A stretch of DNA of 64,000 nucleotides from Adiantum capillus-veneris (GCA_014529385.2 CM043942.1:27303969-27367968), one strand, 5' to 3'; numbered from the stretch's first letter, positions 1 through 43,750 are shown. Program-made: numbers and translations. The notes: generated from the letters alone by a model not told the origin.

Positions 1-770
1 TACTTTTTGAGTCGGGATCTCTTCCATTTGAGGTTATGGGCATAGAAAGGGTTGTGGAGTACATGATAGAGATGCGTCAAAACCCCTCACATCAACTTCC
101 TACAATTGCACGTGAATCAAGCAAAAAATCAAAAGACACAAAAGACCAAGATCTTGAGCACGGGATGGATGCAAGATATAAAGAAGTGGTTTGGAAGATG
201 GGATGCATGACACTTGCTACATGATGCCTCAAGAGACTCCCAAGTGAAGGAAGCTTTTCTACAATGCCGATGTATTACGGCTTGGGAGAAATCTGATGGG
301 TCACACTTCATACATTACACTATTCATATTGCCCCCAACTACAAAACCAGATTCTTTGCTCAAAGAGGAAACCGTACTCACCCTTACATGCTTCAGCCTA
401 TCCCCTTGTCAGTGACATGCACTATCGTAGCCATTCGGCTTAGCTCACTCCCTTCGATGCGAGACAGGGTGTTAGGGCAATGAAGAAGAGTCAAATTGAT
501 TGTGCACATCATGCTCACTGCAAGTTCAAGAGTCTGAGTACCGCCCAGTACTAAAGTGCTCAACACATCCGAACTTGCTTCCCTCACATTTTCAACCATG
601 ACTTGAACCTACACACTTTCCTCTTCCAGTCACAGTGTGGGCTCTCCAGTGCGACTCTCATCACCACAATTTTGGAGCATCAAGAATCATTTATCAGCCA
701 CACACATACTACATCACATGTAACTTTGGTCCCATAGATCATATTTGACCTCCGAGGACGATAATAAAAG
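1..770. other. Intergenic, no recognised gene
   Basis: Only short overlapping frames without family motifs. A run resembling part of the 62.88-kb gag-pol region (AGTGACATGCACTATC near 410) may be a decayed retroelement scrap. The region ends in CGATAATAAAAG followed by a TCTA tract, which resembles a non-LTR tail. Confidence 0.4.
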
Positions 771-790
771 CTATCTATCTATCTATCTAT
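771..790 (+). repeat. (CTAT)n microsatellite
   Basis: Five tandem CTAT units directly after AATAAAAG. Possibly the 3' tail of a decayed non-LTR element. Confidence 0.85.
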
Positions 791-896
791 TTTTGTCTCT
801 CTCCTTTGTACGATTTGTTGAGCCTATGTTCCCTCGATGTGTAGAGGGGGAGAAGGGACAAAAGCAGTTGCCTAAAGCAACAATTAGGACGTAGAC

Positions 897-898
<2 letters not shown>

Positions 899-945
<47 letters not shown>
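899..945 (+). repeat. (CT)n microsatellite
   Basis: About 23 uninterrupted CT units. It creates an artefactual Arg-Glu open frame on the minus strand. Confidence 0.95.
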
Positions 946-947
<2 letters not shown>

Positions 948-1507
948 GATCCATTGTTGAGCAGCAAGGCGAGGGAGGGCGACAGAGACGCGTAAACATA
1001 CGGTGGACTACCCGGGAGGAGGCACCTGGGGAAGGAGGGGGGAGAATAACCGAGGGATCTGATAAAGAAAGACTTTCTTTATTGGAGAGCCGATAAAAAA
1101 TCAAAAGCCAATATGTAGTAGGTATGCGTCTTGTCATAGTATACAATAGCAAAACAATCGAAAATCTAAGATTCTCTGTGGAGATGATATCTCTCTTTGT
1201 CGATTGGAGGCAGGGAGGCAGGCCGCAGGGGGAGCGGACACTCTCTTTCTATTGCGGGCAAGAGAGCTGGCACAACAAGGCTCCTCTGTCTCACTCTCTT
1301 TCTAACTGTCGTGCGAGCTAGGACAATTGGTCTCTCCCTCTTTGGCAACGCTGGCGTCTGCCTAGATGGCTTAGCCCAACAGCATGAAGTATAGATATGA
1401 TCGGGTGAGGGCTCAATTCCATACTCCCGTTTTGTGAGGGTAAGAGAAGGGGCAAGAGAGAAATTCCTCTAAATTATGGAGAAGAAGAGGGAAAAAAAAA
1501 ATTTCGG

Positions 1508-1508
<1 letters not shown>

Positions 1509-1546
<38 letters not shown>
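1509..1546 (+). repeat. Poly-G homopolymer, 38 nt
   Basis: An uninterrupted G run, exceptional in length. Its exact length is doubtful because homopolymers are error-prone in assemblies. Confidence 0.85.
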
Positions 1547-1547
<1 letters not shown>

Positions 1548-2980
1548 GAAGATAAGATCAACTGCAAATGTTTGAAAATTTTACTTTATCAACCAAACCA
1601 AAATGTCGATGAATGAATGCAGTCGTTTGATGATGATGAAAATGGTTTTGCTTGTCATTTTAAGTTTGTTGCCTGGAACCCTGGTAAGAAAGCTTAGCGG
1701 CATTCTATACAATTTCTATCCTCTCTCATTGGCCCGGTAATTATTCCCCAAGTATGCGATGTAGATTTGCCTTTAGCCACCACAATAGCAACTTGTCGCT
1801 TCATCCCATCCCTATCCGAGAAAAAGCACTCGAGTGCGCTTGTTTAGAAGAAAAAATCATCTATCACGCCTGCATTGTACTTGCTTTCTGAAATTTGCTC
1901 ATTTTTCAGTGTAACATCTCGCTAACACTGATGTTTCAGCTTTGACTGCTATATCCTTTTCTACTAACTTCTCTTGGTGAGGCCTCTAGAATCATCAAAA
2001 GTGGCCGTGTAAGAAATTATGTGTGAACGCATAGCTGAGACCCTTCCACCCTCCCAAAAGGCACCATCACTGACCAATCACAAGCAACCAGCTAAGAGAT
2101 GGCCGCTAATCTTGTATCACAAGGGTCTAGATTAAAGCCATTTAAAGTACCATAATAGAAATATCAAAAATGTTTGAAAAAGTTGAATGTCACCCAAGAT
2201 CAAAATATATAAATAGACCTTGTGCCAATGGTCTTTCCTTTGGTTTAATTTGAGGAAAACTTACAGAGAAGCATCTACATTCTACTGCAAACCTCTCTCA
2301 ATCTGTTACTTCGTTGCCGAGAATTTTCTCTAAGGTGCTCAAAGAAAGCTCTATATCACCAAAAAAGAAAACCTATGTGAAGATTAGAGCAATCAATCCA
2401 AAATTGGTACGATCGTCTTCTTGGAGTTCTTAAAATTCAAGGGGTGTATTCTGAAATTTTCCACAAAGTACATGGGTATTTTGGTAAATTTCCATTAATT
2501 TAAATTAAGCAATTGTACAGCATGGATCAATGGTTTGAATTTGAATAAAACAAAGCACTCGGTTCTTGAAGCCGCAAATCTCTTCGCAGAGCTAGTAGCA
2601 ATTTGAATTAAAAAAATGCTAAGGAGGTACAAATTTTTTGGTACAAGTTCACAAGCAAGTCTGTGAACTTCTGTGTGCAACAATAATTGAATGTTGTGCA
2701 CGGAGAGTACACGCACAATTCCAAAAATAACCACTTCGCTGCTGCCCAACTTCCAAAAATGATAAGACAGAATACAAGACATGAGCACAGTAAATGCAGC
2801 AGCAGAAGGCTACTCTCCTGTTCGACGACTGCATGTCCAAATGTCGAATTGTACGAAGATTAATCAGCACTGTACAAAACGCCCACCATTGTCTTCCCAA
2901 TTGAGTTTAGAATCTGATAATCTTTTGTGATGCTTCGTATCAACCAATAAGCTGATGCATGAAGCTGAAAGCCTTTAAGG
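1547..2980. other. 3' flank of UGE, no recognised gene; possible plus-strand TATA box
   Basis: AT-rich noncoding DNA containing the 3' UTR of UGE at its right end. At 2204-2216 a plant-like AATATATAAATAG lies upstream of a CT-rich segment and could be a plus-strand promoter, for example of a decayed LTR. No coding sequence follows it. Confidence 0.4.
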
Positions 2981-33316
<30,336 letters not shown>

Positions 33317-33823
33317 GGTGCTGAATACACCAGAATGCTGCAATTATTCTGTGACAAAATGCCACAACTGTGGAACCAGATTTTCAGAAGAAGGTTCAAC
33401 AAGGATGTAAATCAATCCTGCTGCTTCAAGGCACTATCAAATTCTGGGTTCTGTCAAAACTCTATGGTGAGGTAAAAAACAACCATGTCCAATGTGCATC
33501 CAAATATAATGCACGACTCCACAAAAGCCTTGCAGAAAAGCAGAGCCTTCCAAGATGCCACCAAAAATGCAGAACCAAATACAAAGCACCGCGTTACCAC
33601 CGCAAAACAACACGCAGAACTAGGACGAGAAGAGTTGAATTGGGTTTTTGCGGGCACCAAGGAGGTGGCTCCTCGATCAAAAACGACACGCAGAACTAAG
33701 AGCAAGGAGGAGGCTAGGAGCTGAATTGCGTTCAATGCGTTCTTTACGAACACACCCGTGCCACCACGCAAGCCACACGAAAAGCAGTGCAATGTAACAG
33801 AAACGTCTGATGCATACGAGCTT

Positions 33824-33873
<50 letters not shown>

Positions 33874-33952
33874 CTGTGCCCCCTTCTTGAAGGAAGCGCA
33901 GAGAGAGAGAGAGAGAGACGGCTAGAGAGGGGGAGGAGAAAGACGGTATACT
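33317..33952 (-). promoter_or_regulatory. 5' leader and proximal promoter of UGE with (AG)n tract
   Basis: On the gene's strand the 640 bp upstream of the ATG hold a long AG tract (plus-strand CT at 33824-33867) and a second short GA tract at 33901-33918. TAA lies just upstream of the start in frame. The 33792-33454 open frame in this leader has no ATG start. AG-rich tracts are common in plant 5' leaders, but no clear TATA box was identified and a leader intron cannot be excluded. Confidence 0.45.
33824..33867 (+). repeat. (CT)n microsatellite
   Basis: About 22 CT units, on the UGE strand an AG tract in the leader or promoter. Confidence 0.93.
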
Positions 33953-34557
33953 TGTTGGAATTTTAGAAAGATAAAATTGGCTGCCACGTGGTCCTCTCTC
34001 ACGACCCTGAAGTGGCCCTACCTATCCTAAGTGGCAGATCTGCTCACCCTTATTGTTCTACCCTTCTCAACGTGGATTATTCCTAATCAAAGTGTCCAAT
34101 GCCTAAATAGCTAGCCAAGCCTGCATAAAAGCATAGCCTCATTAATTACACATCTAGCCGACGTAGTCGTGGCTTTGATTATTCAAAAGCCAATGATGTG
34201 GCTTTTTTTCAAGAATATAAAGGTTAGCTACGATATTCAATCCTCCCCATAGAGTAGGTCACACACTCTCTCCCATCGAGCTAGAGGCCCTCGCTCTCCC
34301 TTCCTAAACAAGTTACGCAAGGCGAATGAGTAGGACACTCTTCTCTATTGCTCCTGCCCTCCTAGTGTCCTTGGTTGCTAGCCGTATGTAACCTTCCCAG
34401 TGCTCATAAATTGTAACAAAAAGCCCAATTGCAGGCAGGCTCTCTATTGACAGTCCTTTATTGCTACATCCCAGACCTAGCATGGTAAGAACAAGTGAAA
34501 GGGTCACGACGGCTTTCAAAAACAATAAGAAAGTGATAAAATTGTTAGGTTGAATTA
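33953..34557 (+). mobile_element. Probable decayed copia-like LTR upstream of UGE
   Basis: Starts TGTTGGAATTTTAG, common for copia LTRs. Has a plus-strand TATA-like GAATATAAAGG at 34213 followed by a CT-rich leader. A weak primer site TGGTATCAGTG lies at 34562. The 3' end of the LTR is uncertain. Confidence 0.4.
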
Positions 34558-35555
34558 AACTGGTATCAGTGTTTGGGAAAGGATTGCCTCAGCTTAGTCT
34601 TGAGCCGATTACAAATCGAGACTAGCTAACTGCAAACCATGGTAAACGAAAGAAAAACCGACGAAATATGTTAGAAAGTCGTCCAAAAATTTTGCAAATC
34701 TCAAAATTTCTGCTAGTATTTCTGATTTTTTTCTTTGTGAGGAAGAAACTCGATCAGCAGCCGCTTAATAAAAGAGACTTTCTTGAACATTAACACTGAC
34801 TGGAATCAAGCTATAAAATGCAAGAAATGTAAAGCCATGTGAAGTTGTGAAATGAAAGGTGAAATAAAAAGAACTAATTAATATATATATGTATGTGTAT
34901 AGAATTTATTAGAATTATGCAAAGTGAAGCTTCACTTTAGCATTCTAAAACAATAGAATGCAAAAAAAACATGTCATGCTCATGTTAAGCCATGACAACA
35001 TCCAGGGATCATAATTACATCCACCCCTACTACCCCGCCTCCACATCCTTGATGCCCAAGGTCCATACTCTTGTCATTTTGAGATCTTTTAATTACTGAT
35101 GGCCAAGATTTGCCCCCATCCCAGGCATTCCGTCAGCTGACAACAAGGCACAAGTACTCCTAGACCAATCCTCCGAGTGATGCTTGCATCCGAGTGCCCA
35201 TATTAGAACATGTGTGTGTGTGTGTAAAATTTACTAAAATTTATGCAAGGTGAAGCTTCACTTTAGAATTCAAGAAAAGTAAAGACATGTTACGATGTGA
35301 AATGAAAGGTAAGTCTCCATCATGTAGGATATGAAATGAAAGGAGTCTCCCTAACCCAACACAACACTAAGGGTTTCTTTTAGAAAGCCAAAAATTGTGA
35401 GGCACTCGCGTGCTACGCTCGTGAGATAGACTATGATTATTGAGAGTGGGGAAAAGTGGGAAGGAGTAGACCCTACGAGTGGACCCTTGATTATGGAGGT
35501 TGGGAATGATTGGACCTTATGAGAATCCTAAAGGCAATTCCCTCGGTTCTTAGAT
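34558..35555. other. Noncoding, repeated hairpin motif
   Basis: Two related segments (34880-34960 and 35215-35310) carry the palindrome AAAGTGAAGCTTCACTTT or a one-change variant, followed by similar ACATGT and GTGAAATGAAAGG words. No gene. Confidence 0.5.
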
Positions 35556-35569
35556 TGGTATCAGAGCTC
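35556..35569 (+). other. Primer binding site (tRNA-Met), plus-strand LTR element
   Basis: TGGTATCAGAGCTC at this position after a possible LTR end (CGGTTCTTAGAT). A short open frame with ATGGAGGAGGGGGAAAGC follows, but it collapses in a CT tract (35620-35659). Confidence 0.65.
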
Positions 35570-35619
35570 AGGGAGAGGGGAGCTATGGAGGAGGGGGAAA
35601 GCATTTCATGGAGATGCAT

Positions 35620-35661
<42 letters not shown>

Positions 35662-37629
35662 AGTTGTGATGGCATGGGCAGGGCCCCTTACGCGGAAGGT
35701 GAAGTGTGTTATGGCTACTCTCAATGATGTTTCTCTCGATGTTATCTCTCTCTCTTGTCAGACAAGCCCAAAGGAATGGTTCCTTTCATGGAAGAACTCG
35801 GCAAGGCAAAGGGCAACGCAAAAATTGCATCCTAGGCGAGAAGGGGGGAATTCATGTTGCACAAAAATAGGAAACACCGGGCTCTTTAGGTGTGCAAGGG
35901 AATGGGGAGTATTATTCAACCCTGCGGCTCATGCTGTCAAGCCCTCCATCGAGTATTTTCTTCATGTTCGTCTTTGGCGCACCTGCAGGTTTCGGCCATG
36001 GCTTCGCTTTCCACATGTTCACATTCTTTGATATATTTTTTTCAGGCGCCCAAGGGCAGCCAAGGGGCCCATCCCATGGGCACTAGCGGCATGGTGCCTA
36101 GCAGAGATGGTAGTATTTTTGCAAGGGCTAGTTGCTTTCGAATTTGCAGCACTTTCAAGTTAATCGTACATAGCAGCGGGCATAAAAGCCTCGAGATATA
36201 CTATGGTTCAGGAAAGACCCTCGACAAGAGATAGAAAATTATGGTCATGGACCTCAAGTGGGTTTGAATTCAGCAAGGCCGATGGTATTCCATTAAATGT
36301 TGGGTCTCGGAGCAAGGCTTGTTCGGTTGGATTTTCATACAATACCGAAGTCACATCTTCTAATTTCACTATGGTGGCGAATATAATTTTGCATCGTAAT
36401 TAGATGGTACAAGGGCTCAAATGTGGCAAAATGCAAATTCTTTATAGGGATTTATGATGAGCTTATGCAGACAAGCAAGATTACCTAGCAGTATGGCAAA
36501 TCAAATACCGCCAACACTCGAAATGTTCAGAGCGGGTTTTCGAGAGTCAAGGAATCTTCGACACATGCAAGAGATCATGCAGAGAGCAAATTACCGAGCG
36601 TGGACCTTAAGGTTGGAAAATTTTTATGATTATGTTACGTTTCTGACTTCACATATCATTGTATATTGTAGAAGCCTCCATCAAGTTTTCAAAGTAACTT
36701 TGGGATACAAAAGCAAGGCTTGTCGCTAGAATTCTTGAAAGGAGGGCAACAGGTTTTGAACAATTGTGTAAGACACCATCGGGTGTGATTTTTCGGTGTC
36801 TTGTAAAGCATCAATTCTTCATGGTTTTGGTAAGGAGTATTGCAGGTGCAAGCAATCCGATTGTAGCTGACGAAGAATTGAAGTTGATTTTCGAACAAGG
36901 TTTGGTAGCATTACAAGCCGCCACTTGGTCATGAGGCATGCGGCTAACTACTCCATGATGGTGTTCAAATGCACGCAAGGCATGAGTGGCAAATCATGTA
37001 GAGGCTTCTCTAAGGGAATCCAAATTATGGCATTATGCACATCATTTCGTCTAGTATTTCAATAACAACAGGGTCTTCAAGTTCAGGCAAGGCCTGCGGC
37101 ATGTAAGGCAATGATGCTCGGCATGGCCGACTAGTTGCTTTCATTTACGAAGCTAGAATGTTGCATTTGACGAGGTTCTAAGGGTAATTGACAACGAATA
37201 TAGGTACACTTTGTTCATAAAATTCAGACTTGTCGAAATTTTATGCTTCCAATATGGCGTCCTACTTGACATGGTCGGGGAACGGCAAGCACAATTTTCT
37301 TTAAATTCTGTCTTGACTTTCAGTTTGGACACAAGGTAACTTATGGGTGTATCGGCAATGAAGGGTCATAAGATTAGAGCACGGCTTCGTACGACCACAG
37401 TACATAGACCATATTTTACCTATGGAGTACGACTTCGTATGAGGCTATCCATGAGCAAGGCTTGTGTAGACAATTGTTGTCTTACTGCTTTCAAAACATT
37501 TGAAGCTTGTGCCTCCAACATAGTGTAGAGGGACAAGCCATGCAAAGCTATGGAAAAGCAAGGCTTTCAAGAGCATGACTATATACCTATGTATACGCAT
37601 TGGGTGCATGGTCACTCCAAAGCATTTAC
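35570..37629 (+). other. Possible internal region of a decayed LTR element, no coding recognised
   Basis: Short open frames only, none with gag or pol motifs. The words CAAGGC and GCAAGGCTTG recur throughout. Function and family are unknown. Confidence 0.4.
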
Positions 37630-38117
37630 TGCTACAGCCGGAGGCGTGGAGTTCCCTGCAAAATACCCGAAATAGATACTATAGACGATGAAACACAGAA
37701 ATCTGCATACCTGGCAACCATCCTTGCACATAATCAAGCTACACACGAGCAGAGAGAGATAGAGAGGGAGATAGAGCGAGAGAGCACGTGCAGGCGCACC
37801 TCCTAGAGCGGAGTGCTACGCCGACACGGCGAGAGAGAAGAGGGAAGAGGAGAGAAGAACAACGCAAGCACTGGGTGCAATCTCCCCCCGTGTAAGAGTG
37901 ACCATTTCCCTCTTGTACGTATTTGTTATATAGATTTCTTGAATGGTCAAATTGGTTACAAACTGGCCGGCTGGTCATAAATGGCCAAAGCTCATAAAAG
38001 AGCACTTGAATAATCAAATATACATAAAATATAATATCCTTCTGCATAATCCATTATCTGCTAATGCTTTTGCCACCTATCAGCTGCAATAAATGGATAA
38101 ATATCAATTCCATAACA

Positions 38118-40571
38118 TACCCCTCCGTTGGAAAGCAACTATCCTCAGTTGCGAAGATAAAAATCTGCAAACAGTACTTGTCAAAAATAATGATTAGAAA
38201 TCTGTATCAAATAGTAAAAAAATTTCATAAAATTAGACAATATTGCTTATGCCTGCCGTCATCCATATACTACCTATTCTAGTGTCCCATACCACTAGAA
38301 GAAGCAGTATATGTCATACCCTAATGAATCAGGATATCATTGGTCGCGCTCATCATCAATCTCATAATGTCAAGTCTCATCACAAAAACGATGCTAAATA
38401 ATCACCAGATACCAAATCCCAATCCAATTCCAATTTCACAATATAAGTCCAAATCCAAATCACTTTCATTATGTACCCGGGTAACAAAATCATACCAGTT
38501 ACAGTGGTGGTCAATCACTGTAGCATGATTTTGTGATTGGTGTTGCCTAAATCGGCGAATCTACACCCGACGTGCTGCCTAAATGGGCGAATCTGCACTA
38601 GATGAGCATTGACAGACTGCCTAAATCGGCGGATCTGTGTGCTTGTGACCAATGGACTAGACAAGGCATAAAGGAGAGAATAAAAATAGTTACTATGTTG
38701 ACATCGCAGTGCAGTATATCAAAGGCACGTAAAAAATTGTTGCGCACTATCCCAAAACACCGTGGCTCACATGAGTAGCTGCAGGGCTTATTGATAAATC
38801 ATCAAAAAGTACTTGTAGTACAATTAGAAGCCATGATCGAAGCATTTGATGGAGTATTCAGTGAGTAGATAATGTAGAGAAATGAAATTTAAAAATAAAA
38901 GTGATGTATCTGAGATTCCATTTTATAAGTATTAGTGATGACATGAGAGATGTTGGGTTGCCTAATCTATAAAAGATTGTCGGTAAAGCAATTATGAAAA
39001 GGGGAGTGAGGTTAATGTACATACCTTGAGGGTACACTGCATCAAAATTGTATGAGCCAGTGTGTTTGTGGAGAGAGATATGACTGTAACTTGCATCTGA
39101 GGCGTGTCAAACAGATTTGTAGAAGATAAGGAGAACTGCGACTATCAAACTTGCACCATAGTATAATTAACAATTCCAAAATATGTTAATTTTGTGTTAG
39201 TAATTTGAAATAAAATACAAGACTATGTTGTCTGTTGAGAATTTGATTCAAGATTAGTGTGCGATCACATATTAAGAATATACAATGTTAGCACTTTGAT
39301 TCAACAATCGCGAAATAAATTAAATGAAGCTGGAACACAAATTAAAAGTTAGCCATAGCCCTGTGAAAATGGAAATGTGAGAAAATGTTGCAGTCGTAAC
39401 AAAATAGCACAAATAGACAAAAACCACGAACAAGGCCGGAAAAAAAAGGTAGGTAAGGAGATCTAATTGGATTTTATAGTGCAATATGGGAGATAAAACT
39501 CATGGTTGCTTGATTTAAATGTGTGTGTATGAGTCCGTATATCACCGAAATTGATAAATGAGTGTGTGTGGGTGTGTTAAGTGTTCTCTAGATAATGCGG
39601 TCATAAACTAATGCCCTCGATAGTCTTTAGGTCTACATGCCAGTGGTACATTATATTGTTGTGCCCCTACACTCTTCATAAAACCCATATTACTTGAATC
39701 ATATGTAGCCGGTGTGTGTGCACAATTATAGACCCTAAAAATTCCACACTAAAATCGTCATCATCATTGTCGACGCCTGAGGATAAATGGCATCTGGTGT
39801 TGTGCGAGAAAGTAGTGCATTGTTCGCTGAAGAACGTCATCAATGTGCGCCGCTGTAAGTAGTGGTACTGGAAGGGGAAAGAAGGAGAGTTAAATGAAAT
39901 GACATACTATATTACTCATCTTCAAAATGCCTAGGAGACCTCGCTGATACAATCTTTATGGAGCTAATACAATGTCTGGGCACAAAATTGAAATGAAATG
40001 AAGTTAAAAAAAACTAAAAGTCTAAGGGCATTAGACTAAAATAATCAGCGGCATTGTCGACAATTCCCATGGATGCTCTGCAACGGGTACTGTCGCAGAA
40101 AGTATTGCATCAATCCGAAAGAGCTTTGTTAAGGTCCATCTGTCTAATTAGTCAGGGGGATGCCACTGTTGTATGGGCGTCAAATGCAGCAAACGAGGGG
40201 GAGAGAGAGAAAGAGAGAGAGAGAGAGAGAAAGATGGAGGGGAGTGAAGACAGAACAAGAAATGAAATGAAATGTTAAATGATCCGTCCTTGGAAGCCTA
40301 TGGGAACACACTAATACAATCTCATAAATTTAATACAATGTCTGGGTACAAAATAAAATGGAGTAAAATAAAGCCTAGTCGCTGCAGAGCTTCGTCAATG
40401 TCCACTATGGGAGGGGAAAGACAAATAAACTGAGACACTCCGTGTGACTCGAATCCACTATCGAGATACAACATAAAATTAGGTCAAGGGGAAGACAAAA
40501 GTCCTGGCCTGCTGGCTCTGATCCGCCACTTGCCTCGCAGCCTCCTTCGCTTGCTAGCTTCTTCCAATGCG

Positions 40572-40648
<77 letters not shown>

Positions 40649-42784
40649 TCTTTTACAGCCGTTGTTGAAGAGCTTCATTATTGGTCGCCTCTGTAGGCAG
40701 TCGGACTGTGAGGAGAAGAAGAAGACTGTGAGGGATGTGGTGTAAACGAGGGGTAGAGAGAGGGAGAGAGAAAGTTTGAGAGAATATTGATGTGCTCCTC
40801 TCTCTACAAGGCACGACAAGACCAGGGGAAGGCTTAGGGGTACATACACCTTGATTGGTTCTGGCTGGGAGTGGGGTTTGACGCTATTTTTGGTGGCCAT
40901 GCTAAGCCGGCAACGCATGCAAGGTTTGGAGGTTTAGAGGGAGGTGAAAGTTAAAGGTTAATTGCGGCTGGTCTCCCAGAAGTGATGTGGGCCGCATGGT
41001 GGGCGCTACAAATGTCACTACTACTCTGTGGAGTGCATGAAAACAAGGAGTGTTGAGTGTATGGCGGACTGCTTGTGGTGGTTGCGGGGCAACTGAGTGA
41101 GAGCACGAGGTTGGAGAACTCCGAGAGACTGAGTAGGTGGTAACCATGATGGCTGGTCGGCATCAACCAGGATTAGAAAAGAAAACAACTGAATGTCAAG
41201 TAAGGAAGAGAAAGTCTGCACGCCCTGTGAGTTGGTGAACAAGAAAGGGGCCGTCAACAAAAGAGAGACAGAGAGAGACTGATTCTAGGTGGCGGCCAGA
41301 GACAGAGAAAGAAAGAGAGAGATGCTATTGTTCTGGATGTGTAAGGGAGGGAGGGGGCAGTTGGACTGTAAGTCGAAGTAGTGGGTGGCGGTCTGGACTC
41401 TGTGCGAACTGAAGTGGAAAAGGAGTGGTACGTGCTAAAATAGATATATATACATAAGGTTGGCAGCTGATCTTATTGGTCTACATGAGAATGGCGTCCG
41501 CCGCCATTGGGTACAGCATTCAGTGGCTGAGGACGACTGTCTAGACAGAACACTGAAGGTGGCCGCCTTTGCAAAAAGGAGAGTTCACTGGCTGGGCTGG
41601 ATTAACTGGAGCCACCTTTGCATGCCAAAAGGAAGGTGGGAGTAGTGTGTAGGTGTGAGAGTGGTGGAGGTTTGTCAACAAAGCTGCAATTATTTTGCTG
41701 CATGGCCGTCCAAAGAGTGTTGCAGCATTAGGGTACCTCCAGATTAGCTGCATGAAAATTGTGCCATCCAAAAATTTGGTGGTTGTGCCCACTTTGGTGG
41801 AAGTCCGCTGGCTGTTACAGTGGTCATATTGTTGGTGGCTGTCAGTTCTCTTGCGCATGTTGTAGATTGGACAACTATGAGCGTGCATGGTTGCAGGGCA
41901 TGCACAATATTTTTGTCGCCCTAAGCCGCCACACACCCATGCTACTGTAGGTCGATGTCGGAGGCGCACATTACCGAAATGCGGCTGCTGTAGGTTAAAG
42001 ACAAAAAGTTCCCACTACCAAACTACTGATCTTCCTCTCGAATTCCTCATTATTTTTCCCAATCCACTACTGCTATGAATTGACGAGCTCTCCTACTGCC
42101 GCATCTTGCGATGCCCTTAGCCCAAGGCACCTATTCTGTGGTATGTATATATATATATATATATATATAATCATGTTGCAGCCCATCGCCTTTGAAATGC
42201 TATAGAGCAGGTCGCCCTGCTGCAGATATCACATTGACAGTCTCTTGGGATTGTCTCCCACATAGTAATTTAGATCGACGCCCGAATGGAAGATTAGGCT
42301 TATGATGTGTTTCTTCTCCTCGGCCCGTATACTCCCTTTCAAGGTCACTTATTTTTATCCTATATATATTTTTTCCATTATCTTAATAATTAATGGAGAA
42401 AAACACTTATAATTTCTTCTTCCTTACTACCTTATGAAGTTCACTACATTAATGAAGATAGGCAAAATAGTTTACCTCCCTTCCTATCTTCTCTTTTATA
42501 AAATAACCAAATCTTAGCAATACAATTCCTCCACATCTTGCTATTAGTTGCAAGCTACATACATGGGTAAACTGACCTTTACTACATACTATCCTTAAGA
42601 GAAGGACTATCTAAGATAATAGAGGAATTAAAAATAAAACAAAAATAAATCCATGCAAAACATTTGAGTTGACCCAAAAGAAATGAACAATTTGATGGTA
42701 AAGCGAAGGCAAAGAACTTATCTTCACTATTGTGGGCAAAGATCCTCATAGCCGTGTCCGTTGTATACCCAAGACATAGCCATA
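38118..42784. other. Element E interior, noncoding
   Basis: Contains three copies of CTGCCTAAATCGGCGAATCT (about 38544, 38575, 38617), long GA tracts (40200-40232, 40577-40646), two related segments near 39940 and 40310 with CTAATACAATCT and ATACAATGTCTGGG, and an AT tract at about 42146-42168. The long Leu-Ser frame opposite the GA tract is an artefact. Confidence 0.55.
40577..40646 (+). repeat. (GA)n microsatellite
   Basis: About 35 GA units in the element E interior. Confidence 0.93.
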
Positions 42785-42796
42785 GCTCTGATACCA
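42785..42796 (-). other. Element E primer binding site (tRNA-Met)
   Basis: GCTCTGATACCA on the plus strand, next to the LTR start TGCTACACCAGG at 42798. Confidence 0.9.
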
Positions 42797-43237
42797 CTGC
42801 TACACCAGGAGGCGTGGAGTTCCCTGAAAAATACCCGAAATAGATACTATAGACGATGAAACACAGAAATTTGCATACCTGGCAACCATCCTTGCACATA
42901 ATCAAGCTACACACGAGCAGAGAGAGACAGAGAGGGAGATAGAGCGAGAGCACGTGCAGGCGCACCTCCTAGAGCGGAGTGCTACACCGGCACGGCGAGA
43001 GAGAAGAGGGAAGAGGAGAGAAGAACAACGCAAGCACTGGGTGCAATCTCCCCCCGTGCAAGAGTGACCAGGTACACTACGACTTCTGGGAGAGGCAACA
43101 AGGTTAGTACATTTCAGGTTATACTTGTTTTTTTCTGTAATTTAACCTTTCATTTGCGATTTCTCTATTGTGCAAAGCAAAGTGCTTTGCCAACCTTCAT
43201 GCGAAGCAAGGCTTCTACTCTGTATCAAGGTACTATC

Positions 43238-43750
43238 TGTCATAAAATCTAAAATCTACATATTCCAAATGATTTTCTCATATTGAACTGATCATTTAAT
43301 GTGGGAAAATGGATGGGAACAAGAGTTAGAATATGTGCTTTTAGACATATCTTAGCATGGGACCAAAGGGAAAGGAGGCTACATTTCATGAAGGGTCCAA
43401 AAGGGAGATGGTCTACCAAAGAGAAATGAGCAGGTAATGGAGCTTAAAAGACCTTAGGGTTAGCTTCATTAAAGACCTCCAAAGGTTAGTATCTAAGTCC
43501 TTAGACCTAGGACCTTTAGGTATTTCAGACCTTAGGCAAGCTAGGCATGTGCTTGAGGTGCTTGTCATGACTCGTGCTTGAGCTGCCCAAGGTGGTTGTC
43601 GTGCTTGAGCTGACTAAGGTGCTTGTTGTGCTTAATGACTAAGGTGCTTGAGGTGCTTGGCATGCTTGATGACCAAGGTGCTTGTGGTGTTTGAGTCAAA
43701 GATGATCCCTACAAAGGAGGGGGCGAGCCCTAAAGGTAGGTGCATGAGAG

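Larger units (their letters stand above)
37630..43070 (-). mobile_element. Element E: LTR element without coding capacity
   Basis: The left LTR 37630-38117 (TGCTACAGCCGGAGGCG...CATAACA) and the right LTR 42798-43070 share about 270 bp with few changes. The right LTR is cut off at 43070. Primer site 42785-42796 reads TGGTATCAGAGC on the minus strand and abuts the right LTR. A purine-rich tract on the minus strand (CCAACGGAGGGGTA) abuts the left LTR. The 4.7-kb interior has no RT, integrase or gag motifs, so it looks like a non-autonomous LARD-type element. Confidence 0.78.

Noticed and set aside
405-480. Left-edge similarity to the gag-pol region at 62.88 kb
   Set aside because: Only about 16 identical bases in a row and no wider collinearity seen by eye.
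33454-33792. 112-codon frame in the UGE leader, possible upstream ORF
   Set aside because: It has no ATG start and no family resemblance.
34313-34525. 70-codon minus-strand frame with a hydrophobic start
   Set aside because: It lies across an LTR-like region and has no supporting motif; start not convincing.
34562-34574. TGGTATCAGTG as a functional primer site
   Set aside because: Mismatch in the core and no clear LTR end before it; kept only as weak support for a decayed LTR.
40484-40918. 144-codon minus-strand open frame
   Set aside because: Leu-Ser run opposite a GA tract, no domain.
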